Shown piece after piece: positions 61,215 through 64,000 of a stretch of DNA of 64,000 nucleotides. Positions within the stretch are counted from its first letter, which is position 1. Every line of letters begins with the position of its first letter. The translations under genes were made by a program, and so were the position numbers. Origin of the DNA: Drosophila pseudoobscura (lineage: Eukaryota; Arthropoda; Insecta; Diptera; Drosophilidae); the NCBI RefSeq assembly GCF_009870125.1, contig NC_046683.1, positions 58,853,869 to 58,917,868 of the forward strand, in the 5' to 3' direction. Below the pieces are notes generated by a model, which saw only the letters and a list, made by a program, of their open reading frames with translations, was not told the origin of the DNA and searched no databases.

Positions 61215-61550
61215 GAGTGCCTGGATCCCAGAGACTATAGTTGCTAAAGCTGTGATAGCACACTGAATCAAGGGTATTTACCAATTTTGGACCACCCCTT
61301 TCCACGCCCTCAAAAGACGAGAATCTGTGGCATCCACAATTTTGAAAATATGAGAAAACGCAGAATCGTAAAGAATTTACTATATATACTAGACTGTCGA
61401 ATTTAGATCATATCGGATCATTATTATGGAGGCAATAACAAAATCTATTTGCAGTGGATCTCTCTCCCTCTCTCACACCACCTTCTTCGTGCAGTGTGCG
61501 TGTGTGAGAAGAGCGAGAGAGATGCGAAATAATGGGCGGTAGCGGTAAAA
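61215..61550 (+). mobile_element. Fragment of a mini-me/DINE-1 element
   Basis: Aligned with the copy at 38340-39470 by AATCTGTGGCATCCACAATT, AACGCAGAATCGTA and the later ATCGGATCATT segment. Both ends are missing. It begins about 70 bases after the poly(A) signal of the preceding gene. Confidence 0.6.
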
Positions 61551-61784
61551 TGAAAAGTTTTAAAATACTCTAAAATTCTAATCGAGTAGATCAATAGCTG
61601 GAGAGAGGATGAACGAAGCTAAAGAAATAACAATAGAACTTGACTAACGTGGATCCTCTGTTTTCCCCCTTTCTGAAGACAACTGCAAGCTAAATTTGTA
61701 AAAAATATATCGTATAAGTTTAATAAATCAATAGATCATATATGCATGTAATCAAGGTGAATTATATTTTATTTTTCTATGTTA

Positions 61785-61857
61785 GTATTCGAAAACCGAA
61801 TATTTAATTTGAACATGGGTCTGTTTCTTTTTACTAAGTAATTTTTCTCTCAGTGTA
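61785..61857 (+). repeat. Copy of a dispersed repeat (GTATTCGAAAAC family)
   Basis: Homologous to 10481-10553 over its length. It ends TTTTTCTCTCAGTGTA, the inverse of the TACACTGAGAGAAAA start at 8341. Confidence 0.5.
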
Positions 61858-62149
61858 ATTATACGTAAGCGCCAGAATTAACTGCCGCATGCTCCCTCTC
61901 TCTCTGTCTTTTTGTATAGCTGTTCGAATTGAGGGGGATATCTCTCGGAATTTGTATAGCACTCCCATGAGAGATGTGCAAAATATACAGACCAAGAGAG
62001 TACCCACGACCGCTAGTTATATTATAATGTTAATTCTTGCTCGTCGGTTATCCCCTTTCTACCTAATGACCTACAAATTTGATAAGATTTGTAAAACGTT
62101 TTATCTGTTTCTATTTTTCTGCTACATCTGTCTCCCTCTTTTTCGCTGC

Positions 62150-62400
62150 TCACACCAGCCTCAGCGGTTTGCCTCCGCCAGAGGCACACACTGCACGAGG
62201 TAGAGTGAGAGAGTGAAAGAGAGAGAGAGAGGGAATGAGAATGATTGAACCCGTAGTAGGCGTAGGGTAGCCACAGCCATTTTATTTGTTTATTTTGGCT
62301 ATAATAACCGGGCTAAACCAGATTCGGCAATCTTGTAGATATGCTAATATTCTATGATTATCCGTTTTCGGCTTTCTTGTATTTTCAACAGATGTTCATC
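62150..62400 (-). mobile_element. Fragment of a mini-me/DINE-1 element, minus strand
   Basis: GGCTATAATAACCGGGC, then CAGATTCGGCAATCT, match the minus-strand copy near 50587-50630. A GAGA tract at 62212-62232 precedes it, as in the other copies. Confidence 0.5.
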
Positions 62401-62820
62401 TTTTGTGCGCGAATATAACACATTATAATAATAATATATACATATATCAATCGAAACACAAATTTGTTGATGGGAACATTTATGTTTGTTTGGCCAAACT
62501 TTTTTGCAAAATTAATTGCAGATACAGTTATCGAAGAGTGTCTCTGGTTTGAGAATAGGATCAAAAACCCCACTTATCACTGAGGGGTGGGATCGATAAA
62601 TTCTAGCGCTTTGATCTGTGACAAATTTACGGCGTACTTTCGCTGTGCTTTGCTGGAATATTCATTTGTATTTAAATGGCGAACATTCAATGAGAACAAA
62701 TGGGTCACATAAAGCATCAAATGAATTTCTCACGCTACCGCCAACAGGTTTCTGGCCTTCAGTTTCGGTTTCGTTGGGGTTTTGGGGGCTCGAATGCACT
62801 TCAATTGGATCCCCAAAGAT
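62400..62820. other. Upstream region of the last gene
   Basis: No coding sequence seen. It probably carries the promoter-proximal elements of the gene at 62870. Confidence 0.6.
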
Positions 62821-62822
62821 TG

Positions 62823-62830
62823 TATAAAAG
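62823..62830 (+). promoter_or_regulatory. TATA box of the gene at 62870
   Basis: TATAAAAG, with CTTCACTGGCATTTG about 30 bases downstream. The start codon comes only about 16-20 bases after the expected start site, the shortest leader in the cluster. Confidence 0.8.
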
Positions 62831-62869
62831 TTGCATCTAGAGCGGATAAGCTTCACTGGCATTTGCACA

Positions 62870-64000
62870 ATGGTGAGAGATCAATGAGGAACTGAAGTAC
62901 GGCTAAGCTTGACTAATTCTTAGGTTACTTTCATTCCACAGAAATTCCTCTGTGTCCTGCTGTTGTGCATCCTGGCGGCTGCCTGCCTGGCAGATGTTTC
63001 CCATGTGAAACACCATAAGCATCATCGCCACCATGATGACGACGAGCATTATAATTATCTGCCACCGTCGGAGGAAAAGGATGACCTGGAGCAGCCCTTC
63101 TACAAAAAGGAGAAGCACACCAGTGAGCGCGTGGTCTACCACAAGGAGGAGGAACACGACGAACCACCCCGCCATCAGCATCACCACAAGGAGCAGCACT
63201 ACCACCACGAGGAACCCAAGAAGCAGCGCGTGGATCACTACCATCACTACGACAAGAAGCCGGAGGTGAAGACCGAACATATCCATTACAAACACGACAA
63301 GCCGCAGATCCGATCGGATCATAATGGGGACCTGTTCACTCCGGCGGCCAGCCAAGTCGTATATAGACGTCGCCGTCCCCACCGCATAACCTACGCCAGT
63401 GCCCCCAACTCTGTCTTTCACACGCACACCCAGATCAACGTCCAGTCGCAGGACTCGGAACTCAACTCGCTCACCCGCCCAGATCTCCCAGGAGGACAGC
63501 AATTGCCAGCCGGAGCCCAGGCACCCACTGGAGCACAGGCGCCAACAGGAGCTGGCTTCCTGCCCAACTGCCAGATTACAGGAGCTGGCAATGCTCCTCC
63601 GGGCTGTGGTCCGTCGGATCCACTTGGAGCTCAATTACCTGCCAGCGCTTTGGTTCCAGGTGCTGGGCTGCCTGCCAATCAAGGAGCTCCGATTCCAGCC
63701 GGTGGGCAGTTGGCTGTTCAGGGCAATGGCCAGCGACCACAGAAACCCTCTCGTCCAGGCGGATACGGCGGCGGCTATGGTAGAAACAACTTCTTCTTCG
63801 ATCCATCGCTGTCTGCTCAGCTGGGCACTGCAGGCTTCCCCGTCCCTGTTGGCGGTGCTCAGTTGGCTGCAGGTCAAGGATTTCCCAACCAGAATCAGTT
63901 TGACCCCTCTTTCGGTGCCCAGTTACCCGCCGCGGGTCAAGCTCCTGCAACTGGCGGCCCTTTCGATCCATCATTTAGTGCAGCCGCTCAACGGCCGGCA
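62870..64000 (+). CDS. Secreted His-rich cluster protein, 3' end outside the window
   Basis: Exon 1 is the ATG at 62870-62872, followed by the donor GTGAGA. Exon 2 starts at 62942 after CCACAG and stays open to the window end, giving at least 354 residues. Signal peptide MKFLCVLLLCILAAACLA is followed by DVSHVKHHKHHRHHDDDEHY and NYLPP. A charged His/Lys/Glu-rich part follows (HHKEQHYHHEEPKKQ), then a neutral Gly/Ala/Pro/Gln part. That part holds QAPTGAQAPTGAG, two cysteines (LPNC and PPGC) and three FDPS[LF] units (FDPSLSAQLG, FDPSFGAQLP, FDPSFSA). The His-rich start in place of the first GYR motif parallels the two His-rich genes on the other strand. The function is unknown; matrix assembly is inferred. 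CG11349 is a candidate partner by location only. Confidence 0.82.

Overview
The window is nuclear DNA of a Drosophila (Sophophora) fly. Three genes are recognisable from their full exon sets: DOR (TP53INP family), dusky-like (dyl, a ZP-domain cuticle organiser) and nAChRbeta1 (ARD). All three belong to the 64B-C region of D. melanogaster 3L (Muller element D), and a cluster of proline-rich GYR/YLP-motif secreted proteins from the same region follows them. The species is not readable. Mini-me/DINE-1 type elements and period-6 microsatellites would suit an obscura-group fly, but that is inference.

Layout. 1-8200: DOR on the plus strand, with a long 5' leader region, four coding exons and an AT-rich 3' UTR. 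8543-8645: a short coding-like terminal exon on the minus strand that meets DOR tail to tail. 9850-14690: dyl, with a noncoding first exon and seven coding exons. 14700-18090: noncoding. 18375-24840: nAChRbeta1, six coding exons with introns full of CT tracts. 25686-64000: ten genes for small secreted proteins, two plus (25.9 kb, 36.6 kb), five minus (42.6-54.6 kb), three plus (58.6, 60.3 and 62.9 kb, the last cut by the window end). About 9 kb (27.5-36.4 kb) between the first two holds no supportable gene.

The ten cluster genes share one design. Each has a TATA box. A tiny first exon ends exactly after the initiator ATG, so the donor GT follows the ATG directly. Exon 2 starts with a Lys or Arg codon and a signal peptide. 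Many then carry DVSHL, a GYxYxxP motif, a low-complexity body rich in YLPP, YGPP or TYxP repeats, and a closing GYxYxxP motif. Simple ORF calling misses their true starts. Together with dyl they suggest an apical extracellular matrix/cuticle neighbourhood; that functional link is inferred from family knowledge and position.

Mobile DNA is sparse: one fairly complete mini-me/DINE-1 (Helitron-like) copy at 38.3-39.5 kb with an internal triplication, three decayed relatives at 50.3, 61.2 and 62.2 kb, and a few short dispersed repeats ending in TACACTGAGAGAAAA. No tRNA, rRNA or CRISPR feature and no retrovirus-like element was seen.
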